DNA from: Xanthomonas fragariae
GTDB lineage: Bacteria > Pseudomonadota > Gammaproteobacteria > Xanthomonadales > Xanthomonadaceae
DNA length: 64,000 bases
Assembly (NCBI RefSeq): GCF_900183975.1
Contig: NZ_LT853882.1
Span: forward strand, 2,535,501 to 2,599,500
Direction of reading: 5' to 3'
In this document: in pieces, positions 37,113 to 46,800 of the stretch
How the letters are laid out: the number at the start of each line of letters is the position of its first letter
Numbering within the stretch: the first letter of the stretch is position 1
The notes under the pieces: generated by a model
Database searches by the model: none
What the model saw: the letters and a program-made list of their open reading frames with translations, nothing else
Told to the model about the DNA's origin: nothing
Position numbers and translations under genes: made by a program

Positions 37113-39908
37113 TCAGTCCACCCGCACGAATGCGCTATTGGTCGCTGCTGCTTGCTGCATGCACGGAGCATTTAGCTCGCTCTTCGGCCAAGCGACGAAG
37201 CTGCGGTTGAGCGTGGTCGGCCAAACAAACGACTTCTTGCTCGCCTGCACGGTGATGGTGCCGGGGCAGGCGAAGGTGAGGTTGCCGCCTTCGATGGTGA
37301 CGCTGGCCCCGCCAGCCACCGCCAGGTGGATGGTCTTGCCCGCCGCCAGTTCCACTTCGGCATTGGCGCTGACTAGCTTCAAGCCTTCCTTCGACTGCAC
37401 CCGCACTTCGTCCGACTGCGCCTGCACGTCCAGCGCGCCTTCGCCGCTGACGAGGCTCAGGCTGTTGGCTTGCGTTTGCCCGCCGTCCACCGCCGCGGCC
37501 AGCACGCCGATCGCCTGGCCGCTGTGCAGGCGCGCGTTGCCGGCGATGGCCGCTTCGCTGCCCGCACCGCTGGCCAGCGTCAGCGTCTCGCCCACGCTCC
37601 AGTGCAGGCCCTGGCCGGCCACCACGCCGATCCCCGCCGGCGCCGCCAGGCCCAGCAGCGCATCGCCGGTGTGCGGTACGCGGCCGTCGCCCGGGCTGGC
37701 GCTGCGCTCGGCCGCCGCGCCCTTGGCGTCGGCGTAGGCCGTGCCCGGCACCGTGGTCTTCACGCTGGTCAGCAACGCCTGCAAGGGCGCCTGATCGGCG
37801 ATCAGCTTGGAGTGGTTCGCCTGGCCGACGCCTTCGTGCGCGGCCAGCGTCACCGTCTGGTGCGTGCCCGCCGCCTGCGAGAACGTCTTGCCCAGCGTCT
37901 GCAGCTGGGTCAGCAGCGCGCTGGGCTGGGTCGCCTCGCCGGCCGGGCCGCTGCTGCGCGCGTAGCTGCTCAGCCACAACCCCGAGGTGGCGCGCACCGC
38001 GCCCCATGCGTCGGTGCGCAGTTCGAAGCCTTCCCCGCGGAAGCTGCCGCGGTAGTTGTCGGCCTGGTGGATCAGGTGCCCCAGGTTCAGTTGCGTGGCC
38101 GCCTGCGTGGTCGCAAGTTGCAAGCGCAGTTGCTGGTCGCTGTCGTCGAACACCAGCCGGCTGTGGCCAGCGCCGCCCCATTCCTTGGATTGCACGCCCC
38201 ACAGCGCGGTGGCGTTGCGGTGGTTGTCCGTGCCGCCGCCGGCGCCGTGCCAGGCCGGGGCGTGGCCGCCGGCCAGGTTGGCCTGCGCGCTGGGTCGGCC
38301 GTCGCCGGCCTGGGCATACAGGCGGGTGTCGGCCTCGGCGCTGGTGCCGCCGGGGGTGGCGGGAACGCCGGCTTCGCCCTTGCCGTTGTACAGCGCCCCC
38401 AGCACCACCGGACGGTCGATGTCCCCCTCCAGGAAGCCCACCAGCACTTCCTGGCCGATGCGTGGCAGGAACTGGCTGCCCACGCCCGGGCCGGCGTAGC
38501 GCTGCGCCACCCGCAGCCAGGTGCTGTCCTGCGCCGCCGGGGCCGACGCGTCGTGCTGGAAGTGGAACCTGACCCGGATCCGGCCCAGCGCGTCGGCATG
38601 GACCTCCTGGCTGCCGCCGGTGCTGCCATCGGCGCCGACCACGATGGCGCTCTGGTAGCCCGGCGCGGTCGGCCGCGGGTTCAGCCGCGCGCCGGTGCCG
38701 TCGGCCAGCACCGGCCGCCACGGCTGCTGCCGGTCCACCGCCTCGAAGGCGTTGCCGTAGCCCACCGCCTCGGCCTGCGCCCAGGTGCTGCGTGCCGCCA
38801 CCGCGCTGGCGTCCGGCCATGCCGGCGCGGCGCCCAGCTGCGCCTGCGCCGCCGCGCGCACGTCCACCGGCAGGTTGTTGATGCCCGCATGCCACACCCG
38901 CGTCAGCAGCTGCGGCGCCTGGGTCAGCGTGAACCAGGTACCGGCGCGCAGCGTGCGCACCGTGCTGCGGCCCTGCCACGGCGACCACTGCGCCTCCTGC
39001 GCCTGCGCCATCAACCCTGCATAGCGGTCCGCTTCCTGTGCGCTGGCGAAGGCGTACATCCCCACCGGCTCGTACAGCTCGCGCAGCGATTGTCCGCCGC
39101 CGCCGTGCAGCGGCAGTTGCGCGCTGCGCGCCTGGCGCGTCTTGAAGTCTTCGCTGAGCACGGTCAGCCGGCCGCTGCCCAGCCGCCGGGTGGCGCCGAT
39201 CGCCAACACGCTGTCGGCCGCCTCGGTGGCGTCGCTGCGGTGGTAGCGCAGCCCGCCGCCCTGCGCCGAACTGGGGTCCTGCGGTTGCGCGGCGCTGTCG
39301 GCGAACACTACCAGCTGGTGCCCGCCGGGCGACGCGTCCGCCTCCTGCAGCCGCCAGCCCAGCCCTTCCTCGGCCAGCAGCCGCTGCACGAAATCCAGGT
39401 CGCTCTCGCGGTATTGCACGCAGTAGCTGCGCGGCCGCGCCTGGGCCAGGAACCCGCTCACCTCGTCGCTCCACTGCCAGCTCGCCATCGGCGCGTAGTC
39501 GGCGAACACCGCCTCCACGATCTGCACCAGCGTGCGCTCCTGGAACACCCGGCTGTGCCGGCCCTGCGACAACCACCACGTCCACGGCACCAGGCCCACC
39601 CGGTAGCGCGCCAGACCGCCGTCGCTGCCCAGTTCGTACGCTTCGTGGATCAGCCCCGTGCGCGGGCTCTCGCCGCCATCGGCCAGCCGGGTGTACAGCG
39701 TCGCGCGACGCCCCAGCCACGCCTCCAGCGGCAAGTTCGCCTGTGTGCTCAGCACGTCCACCCACCACACGAACCCCTCGCTCAGGCGTTCCGACCCGCT
39801 CCAGCGCTCCACCACCTGGACATCCCCGCCAGGCAGCTGCAGGCGGTACAGGCGACCGCTGTCGGACAGCAAGGCCGCCTGAGAAATCAACGCATTCAGT
39901 GCTTCCAT
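37113..39908 (-). CDS. vgrG: VgrG spike protein, full length (copy d)
   Basis: Intact 931-aa VgrG, the reference for the other copies. Starts MEALNALISQAALLSDSGRL with AGAGG about 7 nt upstream. gp27-like hub to about residue 380, gp5 OB fold around 430-560 (DALGRIRVRFHFQHD, QEVLVGFLEGDIDRPVVLG), and a DUF2345 region to residue 894 (QASKKSF). The 37-residue tail (NRSFVAWPKSELNAPCMQQA and following) differs from the other copies. It forms the trimeric spike at the tip of the Hcp tube and carries cargo through the adaptor at 36198. The frame extends 14 codons upstream, but those residues look non-coding. Confidence 0.94.
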   Translation of the reverse strand: MEALNALISQAALLSDSGRLYRLQLPGGDVQVVERWSGSERLSEGFVWWVDVLSTQANLPLEAWLGRRATLYTRLADGGESPRTGLIHEAYELGSDGGLARYRVGLVPWTWWLSQGRHSRVFQERTLVQIVEAVFADYAPMASWQWSDEVSGFLAQARPRSYCVQYRESDLDFVQRLLAEEGLGWRLQEADASPGGHQLVVFADSAAQPQDPSSAQGGGLRYHRSDATEAADSVLAIGATRRLGSGRLTVLSEDFKTRQARSAQLPLHGGGGQSLRELYEPVGMYAFASAQEADRYAGLMAQAQEAQWSPWQGRSTVRTLRAGTWFTLTQAPQLLTRVWHAGINNLPVDVRAAAQAQLGAAPAWPDASAVAARSTWAQAEAVGYGNAFEAVDRQQPWRPVLADGTGARLNPRPTAPGYQSAIVVGADGSTGGSQEVHADALGRIRVRFHFQHDASAPAAQDSTWLRVAQRYAGPGVGSQFLPRIGQEVLVGFLEGDIDRPVVLGALYNGKGEAGVPATPGGTSAEADTRLYAQAGDGRPSAQANLAGGHAPAWHGAGGGTDNHRNATALWGVQSKEWGGAGHSRLVFDDSDQQLRLQLATTQAATQLNLGHLIHQADNYRGSFRGEGFELRTDAWGAVRATSGLWLSSYARSSGPAGEATQPSALLTQLQTLGKTFSQAAGTHQTVTLAAHEGVGQANHSKLIADQAPLQALLTSVKTTVPGTAYADAKGAAAERSASPGDGRVPHTGDALLGLAAPAGIGVVAGQGLHWSVGETLTLASGAGSEAAIAGNARLHSGQAIGVLAAAVDGGQTQANSLSLVSGEGALDVQAQSDEVRVQSKEGLKLVSANAEVELAAGKTIHLAVAGGASVTIEGGNLTFACPGTITVQASKKSFVWPTTLNRSFVAWPKSELNAPCMQQAAATNSAFVRVD

Positions 39909-40028
39909 CACAACACCTCTGTCCCCGGGCCATACCGCCCCGGGCAACATCGTTTCCTGCCCCTGGAGGGCGAATTTAACAGACGAATCCTGCGGCGGGC
40001 ATCACGGTCCGCCCTCTGCGGCGTCCCC

Positions 40029-40440
40029 TCAGCTTAGGGCTGCTCGGGCAATCCTGGCGGCTCGACCGACGTACCGGCTTTGTGGCGCCTGTTCTTCCGC
40101 GTAGACGCCTTTTGCGCTCAGGGTCAGCGTTGCGTTGGACAGACCGATGCTCAGCCGCGACAGCGCGGCGGCGACCGAAAACCAGGCCAGTCCATAAAAA
40201 CCAGGCCAGTCCATCGCGGATCGCCGTCATGGGAATGCCGTCGACGCGATCGCGCACGCGCTTGCGTATCGATACCGCCGCGAACACGCCGAACAACAGC
40301 AGCGTGACGTCGTAGCCCTTCGCGTTGCGCATCGTTGCGGCGTTCCACAGGCCCAGCACATCGGCACCAACACCCAGCAGCGGCACCCGCGATGCGCGGA
40401 CGAAGGCCACGGACGGCTTGTTGGCAATACGCGTTCGCAT
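40029..40440 (-). pseudogene. YiaA/YiaB-type inner membrane protein, frameshifted
   Basis: Starts MRTRIANKPSVAFVRASRVP after an excellent AAGGAG (7-nt spacing). It continues with YiaAB-like membrane segments: VLGLWNAATMRNAKGYDVTL, LLFGVFAAVSIRKRVRDRVD, GIPMTAIRDGLAWF. There a 19-bp tandem duplication (around 40185-40215) shifts the frame. The second half (RLSIGLSNATLTLSAKGVYA) continues in another frame to 40029. Two-helix YiaA proteins are conserved inner-membrane proteins of unknown role. The first 17 codons are also found at the start of the chimeric vgrG at 24076. Confidence 0.78.
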
Positions 40441-40951
40441 GATCACTCTCCTTGGAAAAATGAAAAAGTCCGCTTCCATGGCACGCTTGCGCCGTCTGCA
40501 TTGCCGGCATTTCCAATTCGAAAACGCCCCATGGCATCCGTCGGGTGGCGCTGCAGGGATTCCCCCCTGGATACGGCAGCGCAAAGTCGCCGGACGCCAC
40601 GAACAATAGACCAGGATGGCAGCGTGGTCCACGCGTGGTTACCGGCCCGGGGATCTTCGATGACAGGGTCGGCGCTGGCACCGACGCGTCGATTCTCGCG
40701 CAAAGGCGATATCGGTCAAGGGTTTCCGCCCACGCCGCCGGCAAGCGGACTCGCAGGCGCCCCGCTAGGGACGACGACGTGGCGGCGGCAACCGCATGCG
40801 TCAAGCCGGACCTGACGACGGGCCGCTGCGCAGCGCGCGCCGCAGGTAGCGCGACAGCTCCCGCCGCCAGGTTTTTCAGAAAAAAATCTGGCCCGCCGCC
40901 CCACTCCAGGCACGCTAGAATCTCCAACGCCCCTTACCGACGAGAACTGCC
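40441..40951. other. Divergent intergenic region between yiaA-like gene and tssA
   Basis: About 510 bp with no recognisable gene. It should hold the promoters of both neighbours and the start of the T6SS operon. The first 45 bp (to about 40485) are also present at 24077-24121 upstream of the chimeric vgrG. Confidence 0.5.
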
Positions 40952-42031
40952 ATGCTGGATCTGGATGCCCTGCTGGCGCCGATTTCCGACCATCAGCCGG
41001 CCGGCGAAGACCTGTCTTTCTCCATCGAGTTCGATCGCATCCAGGAAGCCAGGCGCTCGGACGATCCGACCCTGGACCAGGGCGCGTGGCAGACCGATAT
41101 CAAGTATGCGGACTGGTCCAGCGTCGCCCGCCAGTGCGGCGATCTGCTGCAGACGCGTACCAAGGACCTACGCCTGGCCGGCTGGATGACCGAGGCGACC
41201 ACCCAGATCGACGGCTTCGCCGGGCTGGCGCTGGGTTACCGGCTGATCGCCGGGCTGTGCGACCGGTACTGGGACGAGGTGCACCCGCTGGTCGTCGACG
41301 GCGACCACGAAGAGCGCATCGGCAACCTGAGCTGGCTGCTGACCAATTCGCTGCATTGGTTGCGCGCGGTGCCGATCGCCTCGGGACCGCAGGGCCGTTT
41401 CGGTCTCAACGATTTCGAGGCCGCGCATACCCGCAGCGCCAATGCCGGATCCGGCGACGACGAAGGCCAGCCCAGCCTGGACCTGCTCGAGGCCGCACGG
41501 CGCGATACGCCTCACGATTTCTACCGGCAGTTGGTCGATGCGCTACTCAATTGCGCCGAAGCGCTGCAGTCGCTGCAGGCGGCGGTGGACGATCGCCTAG
41601 GCATCGACGGACCCAGCTTCAGCGCGGTGCGCGAGCAGCTGGAACACCTGCAGCGCACCGTGGCGCGGTTCGCCCGCGATGCCGGGCTGCTGCTGGATGG
41701 CGAGGCCGATGCCGGCCAGCACGACATGCCGGGCATCGGGTTCGGCACGGCCGCTGACAAGGACGCGCCGTCGGCGCCGCCAGCGCCCTCGGCGCCACGC
41801 GGGCCGGACGGTGCACCGACCACCCGCAAGGAGGCGTTGGCGCAACTACGTCAGGTCGCCGAATTCTTCCGGCGTACCGAACCGCACAGCCCCGTCGCCT
41901 ACCTGGCCGAAAAAGCCGCGCGCTGGGGCGAGATGCCGCTGCACGTGTGGCTGAAGCGGGTGATCAAAGACGACAGCGTCCTCAACCAGATGGAAGAGAT
42001 GCTGGACGTCAACCAGAACCTGGAGCAGTAG
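40952..42031 (+). CDS. tssA: T6SS protein TssA (ImpA N-terminal domain)
   Basis: 359 aa: MLDLDALLAPISDHQPAGED, the ImpA_N domain to about residue 140 with YADWSSVARQCGDLLQTRTK and LAGWMTEATTQIDGFAGLAL, then a linker with proline/alanine repeats. The C-terminal part ends EKAARWGEMPLHVWLKRVIK and a conserved LNQMEEMLDVNQ. TssA proteins cap the baseplate and the growing sheath during assembly. It is convergent with the OmpA-family gene, separated by a stem-loop, and is the only structural gene on the plus strand. Confidence 0.92.
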   Translation: MLDLDALLAPISDHQPAGEDLSFSIEFDRIQEARRSDDPTLDQGAWQTDIKYADWSSVARQCGDLLQTRTKDLRLAGWMTEATTQIDGFAGLALGYRLIAGLCDRYWDEVHPLVVDGDHEERIGNLSWLLTNSLHWLRAVPIASGPQGRFGLNDFEAAHTRSANAGSGDDEGQPSLDLLEAARRDTPHDFYRQLVDALLNCAEALQSLQAAVDDRLGIDGPSFSAVREQLEHLQRTVARFARDAGLLLDGEADAGQHDMPGIGFGTAADKDAPSAPPAPSAPRGPDGAPTTRKEALAQLRQVAEFFRRTEPHSPVAYLAEKAARWGEMPLHVWLKRVIKDDSVLNQMEEMLDVNQNLEQ

Positions 42032-42045
42032 GTTACGAACCCGCC

Positions 42046-42071
42046 CCGTCCCCGCGCGTCGCGGGGGACGG
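42046..42071. terminator. Bidirectional stem-loop between tssA and the OmpA-family gene
   Basis: Arms CCGTCCCCGCG (42046-42056) and CGCGGGGGACGG (42060-42071) pair over 11 bp with one bulged G. They lie between two convergent stops. Confidence 0.6.
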
Positions 42072-42083
42072 CCGCACAGGCGC

Positions 42084-42878
42084 CTACTGGATCTTGAACT
42101 GGATACGCCGGTTGCGCGCACGCCCGTCCGGGCTGGCGTTATCGGCCACCGGTTGGTCGGGACCCTTGCCCTGCACGTTCATGCGCGCGCCGTCGATGCC
42201 CTTCTGCACCATGTAGTCCTTCACCGCCTGCGCGCGCGCCTGGCTCAGCGCGAGGTTGCTTTCGCGTTGGCCGACATTGTCGGTGTGGCCGATGATCAGG
42301 AAGCGCGCGTCGTTCATCTGCGACATCTTTTCCACCATCTCATCGAGGATGCGCATGCCCAGCTGCGTCAGCCGCGCGCTGCCGCTCTGGAACTCGATGA
42401 TGCGGTTGCCCAGCGTCTGGTCCAGCACGCCCTGTTCCGAGCCGCCGAGCTTGAGGCTGTTGGTCACCGTGTAGGAAGTGTTGCTGGCCAGGCTCAGGTC
42501 GCTGGCGACCTGTTGCCGCTGCGCTTCGTTGACCACCTGCCCGCTGATCCGCACCGCCTGGCCGTTGACCTCGAGCTTGCCGGCAGACACGCGCTTGAGT
42601 CCTGGCGACACCATCTTGGCGACGTACTCATCCCAGTTCGGCGGCGAGGGAATCGACTCGACCTGCACCCGATCGACGATGCGGGCAGTGCCGTAGGTGT
42701 CCTGCAGGTTCTTCAGGATGCGGGCCTTGGTGGCCTGATCCGGCACCACGCCCTCCACGATCACCGGGCGTTCGCCGACACTGCCCGTGGCAGGCGCGGC
42801 GACCTGGGCGGAGGCGGCGAACGCGGTTATCAGGCCACTCAGGGCGAAGGTTTTGGCACTCAGGTGTCGCATGTTCAT
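42084..42878 (-). CDS. OmpA-family protein of the T6SS cluster
   Basis: 264 aa with an N-terminal signal peptide (MNMRHLSAKTFALSGLITAF, cleavage probably after ASAQVA). A BON-like middle part precedes a C-terminal OmpA peptidoglycan-binding domain: IIEFQSGSARLTQLGMRILD, LIIGHTDNVGQRESNLALSQ, RAQAVKDYMVQKGI, and GRARNRRIQFKIQ. T6SS clusters often encode such a protein to anchor the membrane complex to peptidoglycan, either as TagL/TssL extension or separately. The start overlaps the tagF stop (ATGA); an ATG two codons later has better GGGG spacing. Confidence 0.88.
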   Translation of the reverse strand: MNMRHLSAKTFALSGLITAFAASAQVAAPATGSVGERPVIVEGVVPDQATKARILKNLQDTYGTARIVDRVQVESIPSPPNWDEYVAKMVSPGLKRVSAGKLEVNGQAVRISGQVVNEAQRQQVASDLSLASNTSYTVTNSLKLGGSEQGVLDQTLGNRIIEFQSGSARLTQLGMRILDEMVEKMSQMNDARFLIIGHTDNVGQRESNLALSQARAQAVKDYMVQKGIDGARMNVQGKGPDQPVADNASPDGRARNRRIQFKIQ

Positions 42879-43858
42879 GTCCCCAGGAAAGTCTCGCCGA
42901 ACAACTTGCGGGCCGTCTTCAATGCCAGGTCGCCCCGATCCAGATAGCTGGCTAGCTTGTTGAGGTTGTAATCGCTGTGCAGGTAGTCCTCGACCCAATC
43001 GGCGTCCTGCACGCGGATCAGGAAATCGCCGGCCTCGCGTGGGTCCAGCGCTGCGCGCAGCGCCTGGTGGTCGGCACCGTTGAAGCCGATCAGCATGCGC
43101 GGTGCGGCATCGTTGCGAATCAGCACCGCCAGTTCGAAATCGCCGCGCGCAATGAAGCAGGCGACGATGTCCAGCCAGAACGCGGCCAGCAGCGGCCGGT
43201 ACAACGCGTCCTGCACCAGCGGAAGCTCCAGCGCCTTGTCCACCGACACGTTGCCGCCGGCGAGGATCGGCTGCAGCAGCAGGCCCAGTGCCGGCAGCAG
43301 TTTCTTCAACGACACGTCGGGATGGCCGGCCGCGCGCAGCAAAGCCTCGATCGAGCCGACCGTCTGGATATCGAGGAAGTCGTTGAAGGTGGCGTTGTAC
43401 GCCGACGCGTCGGTGCTCAGCGTGTAGCGGGTGTCGGCGAGCGCGGTGAGCGCCGGGCCGGCATCGTCCGCGACCATCGCCTGCTTGGCCATCCGCGACA
43501 GCCCGGACCAGACCTTGGACATCGCAAGCGGACTGCGGGCGATGAACGACAGTGGCTCGCTGGCCTCCAGACGGACCGCCGACAGCAACGGGAAGCGGCG
43601 CTGCGACGCATCGCGACTGGGCTGGAAATGCCCGCACAGCACCATCTTGCTGCGCGAGCCCAGGAACGCGTAGTGGATGTCGGGCGCTTCGTCATAGAGC
43701 CGCTTCCAGTCGGGGTTCTGGCTCAGCAGATCCACGCTCAGGCCCGCCCAGCGGTCGAGCCAGCCGAGCAGTTGATGGTTGTCGGCCGCGCGCACGAAAT
43801 CGCCGCGGGAAGGTACCTTGCCGAAGTAGGAAACGCCTACACTGACTTCGCGACTCAT
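42875..43858 (-). CDS. tagF: T6SS accessory protein TagF
   Basis: 327 aa. The N-terminal TagF/DUF2094 domain has VSYFGKVPSRGDFVRAADNH, WLDRWAGLSVDLL, and a SRSKMVLCGHFQPSRDASQR-RFPLL stretch typical of the family. In Pseudomonas TagF represses T6SS assembly post-translationally; here it may do the same. The gene overlaps tssM by 4 bases at its start and the OmpA-family gene at its end. Confidence 0.92.
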   Translation of the reverse strand: MSREVSVGVSYFGKVPSRGDFVRAADNHQLLGWLDRWAGLSVDLLSQNPDWKRLYDEAPDIHYAFLGSRSKMVLCGHFQPSRDASQRRFPLLSAVRLEASEPLSFIARSPLAMSKVWSGLSRMAKQAMVADDAGPALTALADTRYTLSTDASAYNATFNDFLDIQTVGSIEALLRAAGHPDVSLKKLLPALGLLLQPILAGGNVSVDKALELPLVQDALYRPLLAAFWLDIVACFIARGDFELAVLIRNDAAPRMLIGFNGADHQALRAALDPREAGDFLIRVQDADWVEDYLHSDYNLNKLASYLDRGDLALKTARKLFGETFLGT

Positions 43859-46800
43859 TGGCCACCTTCTTGTGCGGGTGCACCCGCCGGAACCGGACCG
43901 CGCGGCGCAGCGGCCGCTGGCGCATCGGCACCTACGGTTGTCGGGCTACCGGCCACCGTAGCCGGAAGTTGCAGGCCACGCTGCCAGTCGCCGCCCCCGG
44001 TAGCCTTGCCGGCACTCTGCACGATGCGCATCTGCACGCTGATGGACACGCCCTGGTCGCTCCAGGTGAAGCGACGGGTGGCATCGTCCACGGGTTCCTG
44101 GGCGGCTGCCTTGATCAAGCGGCTAAGGCCATTGTCGCCAGGCGCATTGAACATCTCGACGCTGCGCCCGTCGCTGGTGACCGCGGTGATCTTGGCACCG
44201 GGCACCGCACCGGCGTTCGGCCACTGCATGGTCATCCACTGCGGCGGGGTATTGCGGTAGCGCAGCGTCTGGCCAGAGATGTCAATGGTGTATTCGATCG
44301 CGCCTACCGCCGGCGTCGGCAGGATCTCGAAGATGCTGACGTCCTTGGCCACCGCGCCGGACTGGCCGCTTACCCAGTTGCCGTAGTTGGCCACCAGTTC
44401 GCTGGACAAGGCGATGCCGATGCCCGCCCAACGCCGCGATTCGAGCAGGTTGCCGCGCTGGATCACCAAGGTGCCGAGTGCGTCCTTGTTGAACGCGGCG
44501 ATCGCGCCGCTGGCGCCAAAGATCGCAGCCACGTCGCCGGGGGCGGCATCCACGTCCGTGTTGAGGTTGAACGGATAGCGCTGGCCGATGCCGTTACGGA
44601 ACGGTTCGTAGACCTGCGCCGCCCACACCCGGTTGATCTCGTTCTCGGTCGGCGGCACCAGCGCGGCGAAGGTCTGGGTCAACGGACGCAGCAACAACGG
44701 ACGCATCGCGTCGCGCTGGGTTTCATCCAGCCCGGTCAGCATCTGCTCGTCCACCAGGGTCAGCGCGGCGCTGAGTTCAGAGCCTTCGTTGCTGAAGGTG
44801 TCCTGCATCAGCTTGCGCGCGCCGACGCCGATCTGGCCCTGGTTCTTGATCGCGTTCATGCGCGTGCGCAACTTGGCCAACTTATCGAAGTAGGCATCGA
44901 TGACCGCCGGCTCGTCCTTGCGCTTGGTCATCAGCCGCGCCAGGCCCTCGAAGGTCTTGCCGATCGGGCCGACCGGCTGCTGCTCAGCCTTGCGGGCGTC
45001 GGCCGGATCGCTGCGCAGGATCACCCGCTGGAACCAGGCGACGGCCCCGCCGGACGCCTTCTTCGATAAGGCGTCGGCCATCGGGTTGTCCCAGATTGTC
45101 TGCTCGTTGATCTTTTCCAGCAGCTTGCGCAACGGCGAGTTGGCCGGATCGCCGATGCGATTCATCCGCGACAAAGCCTGGTCGAAACCCTGGAACGGCG
45201 CCACGCTGACGCCCTGGATGAACTTGCGCCACTCCTGCGCGTATTCCTGCTTGTACGCCTTCACCAGTTCGCGCGCGACGTGCTCAGGGCTGCCGGCCAG
45301 CGACAGGTCGCTCTGCTCGCTCGTGTCCAGGACCCAGTCGGTGGTGCTGAGCTGCGTATTGGCCGCTTCCTTGATCGCGTCCTTGACGTATTCTTCCCAC
45401 GCCTCGCGCGAGAACGCGCCGGAAATGGCATAGCTGCCGGTGATCGCGCCGCTGTTGGCTTCCTCGCCGATCAGCGCGTTGACCGTCATCGTGGGGAAGC
45501 GCGCCGCCGCGCGCGCCTTGATCTGCGCGAACACGCGTTGCATCGCCGGCTGGCCCTTCATCACCCTGGTCAGCGCCTCGCGGCTGTCGTTGACCAGGGT
45601 GACCTTGGTCTGCACCTGCGGCCACTGCGCATCTTCGGCCTGGGCGACGTAGAACGTCATCAGCTTCTCGGCCGCGCGGGTCATCTCCTCGCGGGTCATC
45701 TGGCCGCGATTGGCGTCCAGCCAGCCGCGCCAGAACAGGGTCAGCTGCTGCGTCAGGTGCGCGCTCTCCACGTGCTTGCGGTTGCCCAGCATCAGGTAGG
45801 TCTTCAGCGCGTTGTAAGCGTCGTTGGTATCGGTCGGCGACGCGTCCTGATACAGCACGCTGTCTTGCTGCGCGGCCTGCTGCGGGCGGGCCGACTTGCC
45901 GAGCCTGTCGCGCTCGCCGACTACTTGCCCCAGGAACGACTCCAGATTGGCGGTGGTCGGCTCAAGCATCACCTGGCGCATGCCGTTGTAGTACTCGGCC
46001 AGCAGCTTCTTGCGGATGTTGCCGCCCTGGTACAAGCCCAGCCCGGAGGTGATGCCGCCCTTTTGCTTGTAGCGGTCCAGCTGCTCGAGCCGATCCTGCA
46101 ACAGCAGCAGTGCGTCGATGCGCGATTGCAAGTCGACCCGGTTGGCCTGCACGCGCACGGCCTGATCCAGATCCTTGGTGGCGTTGTTCACCAGTTGCAC
46201 ATTGGTGGTGTACGACCAGGTCCACAGACCCAGCGCCAACGCCAGCACGGCGACGCCACCGAGGAAGACACCGTAGCGCAGGCGGTTCTGGTGCGGGCTG
46301 GAGTACTGCCGGACGAGCTGTTTGTCGGCGAAGATGACCTTGCGGAACAGGTGTTTCAGGAAGTAAGCGGTCTGTCCCGACGGCACCGCTTCGCCGGGCT
46401 GCGCACGCGCCTGGAGCGCGAACTGGCGGCTCACGCGCTCGGAGGCGTGGTGCACGGAATGGCCTTCCTGCAACGCGCTGCTGAAGTAGAAACCGCGGAA
46501 CACCGGCTTGAACTGATAGGGGTTTTCTTCGAACAGCGTGGCGATGAAGGTGCGCAGCGCCGGTTTGATGCCGACGAACTCGAGCGGCAGTGTCAGCAGG
46601 CCCGGCGACACCTGACGCCCACGCTGCATCGCCATGTGCGCCAGGCTCATTTCCTTGAGGCCTTCGGCCAGTTCGTCGAAATGAATGTCGAACGCGGCCA
46701 GCGCATCGGTATTGGCGGTCGGATCATAGGGCAGGGTCGCACCCCACACGTTCTCGCGCTCGGACGGATCCAGATTGTGGAAGAATTCGGAGAAGCCGGC

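Noticed and set aside
39909..39950. 14-codon upstream extension of full-length vgrG
   Set aside because: The ATG at 39908 has a good SD and matches the usual VgrG N-terminus.
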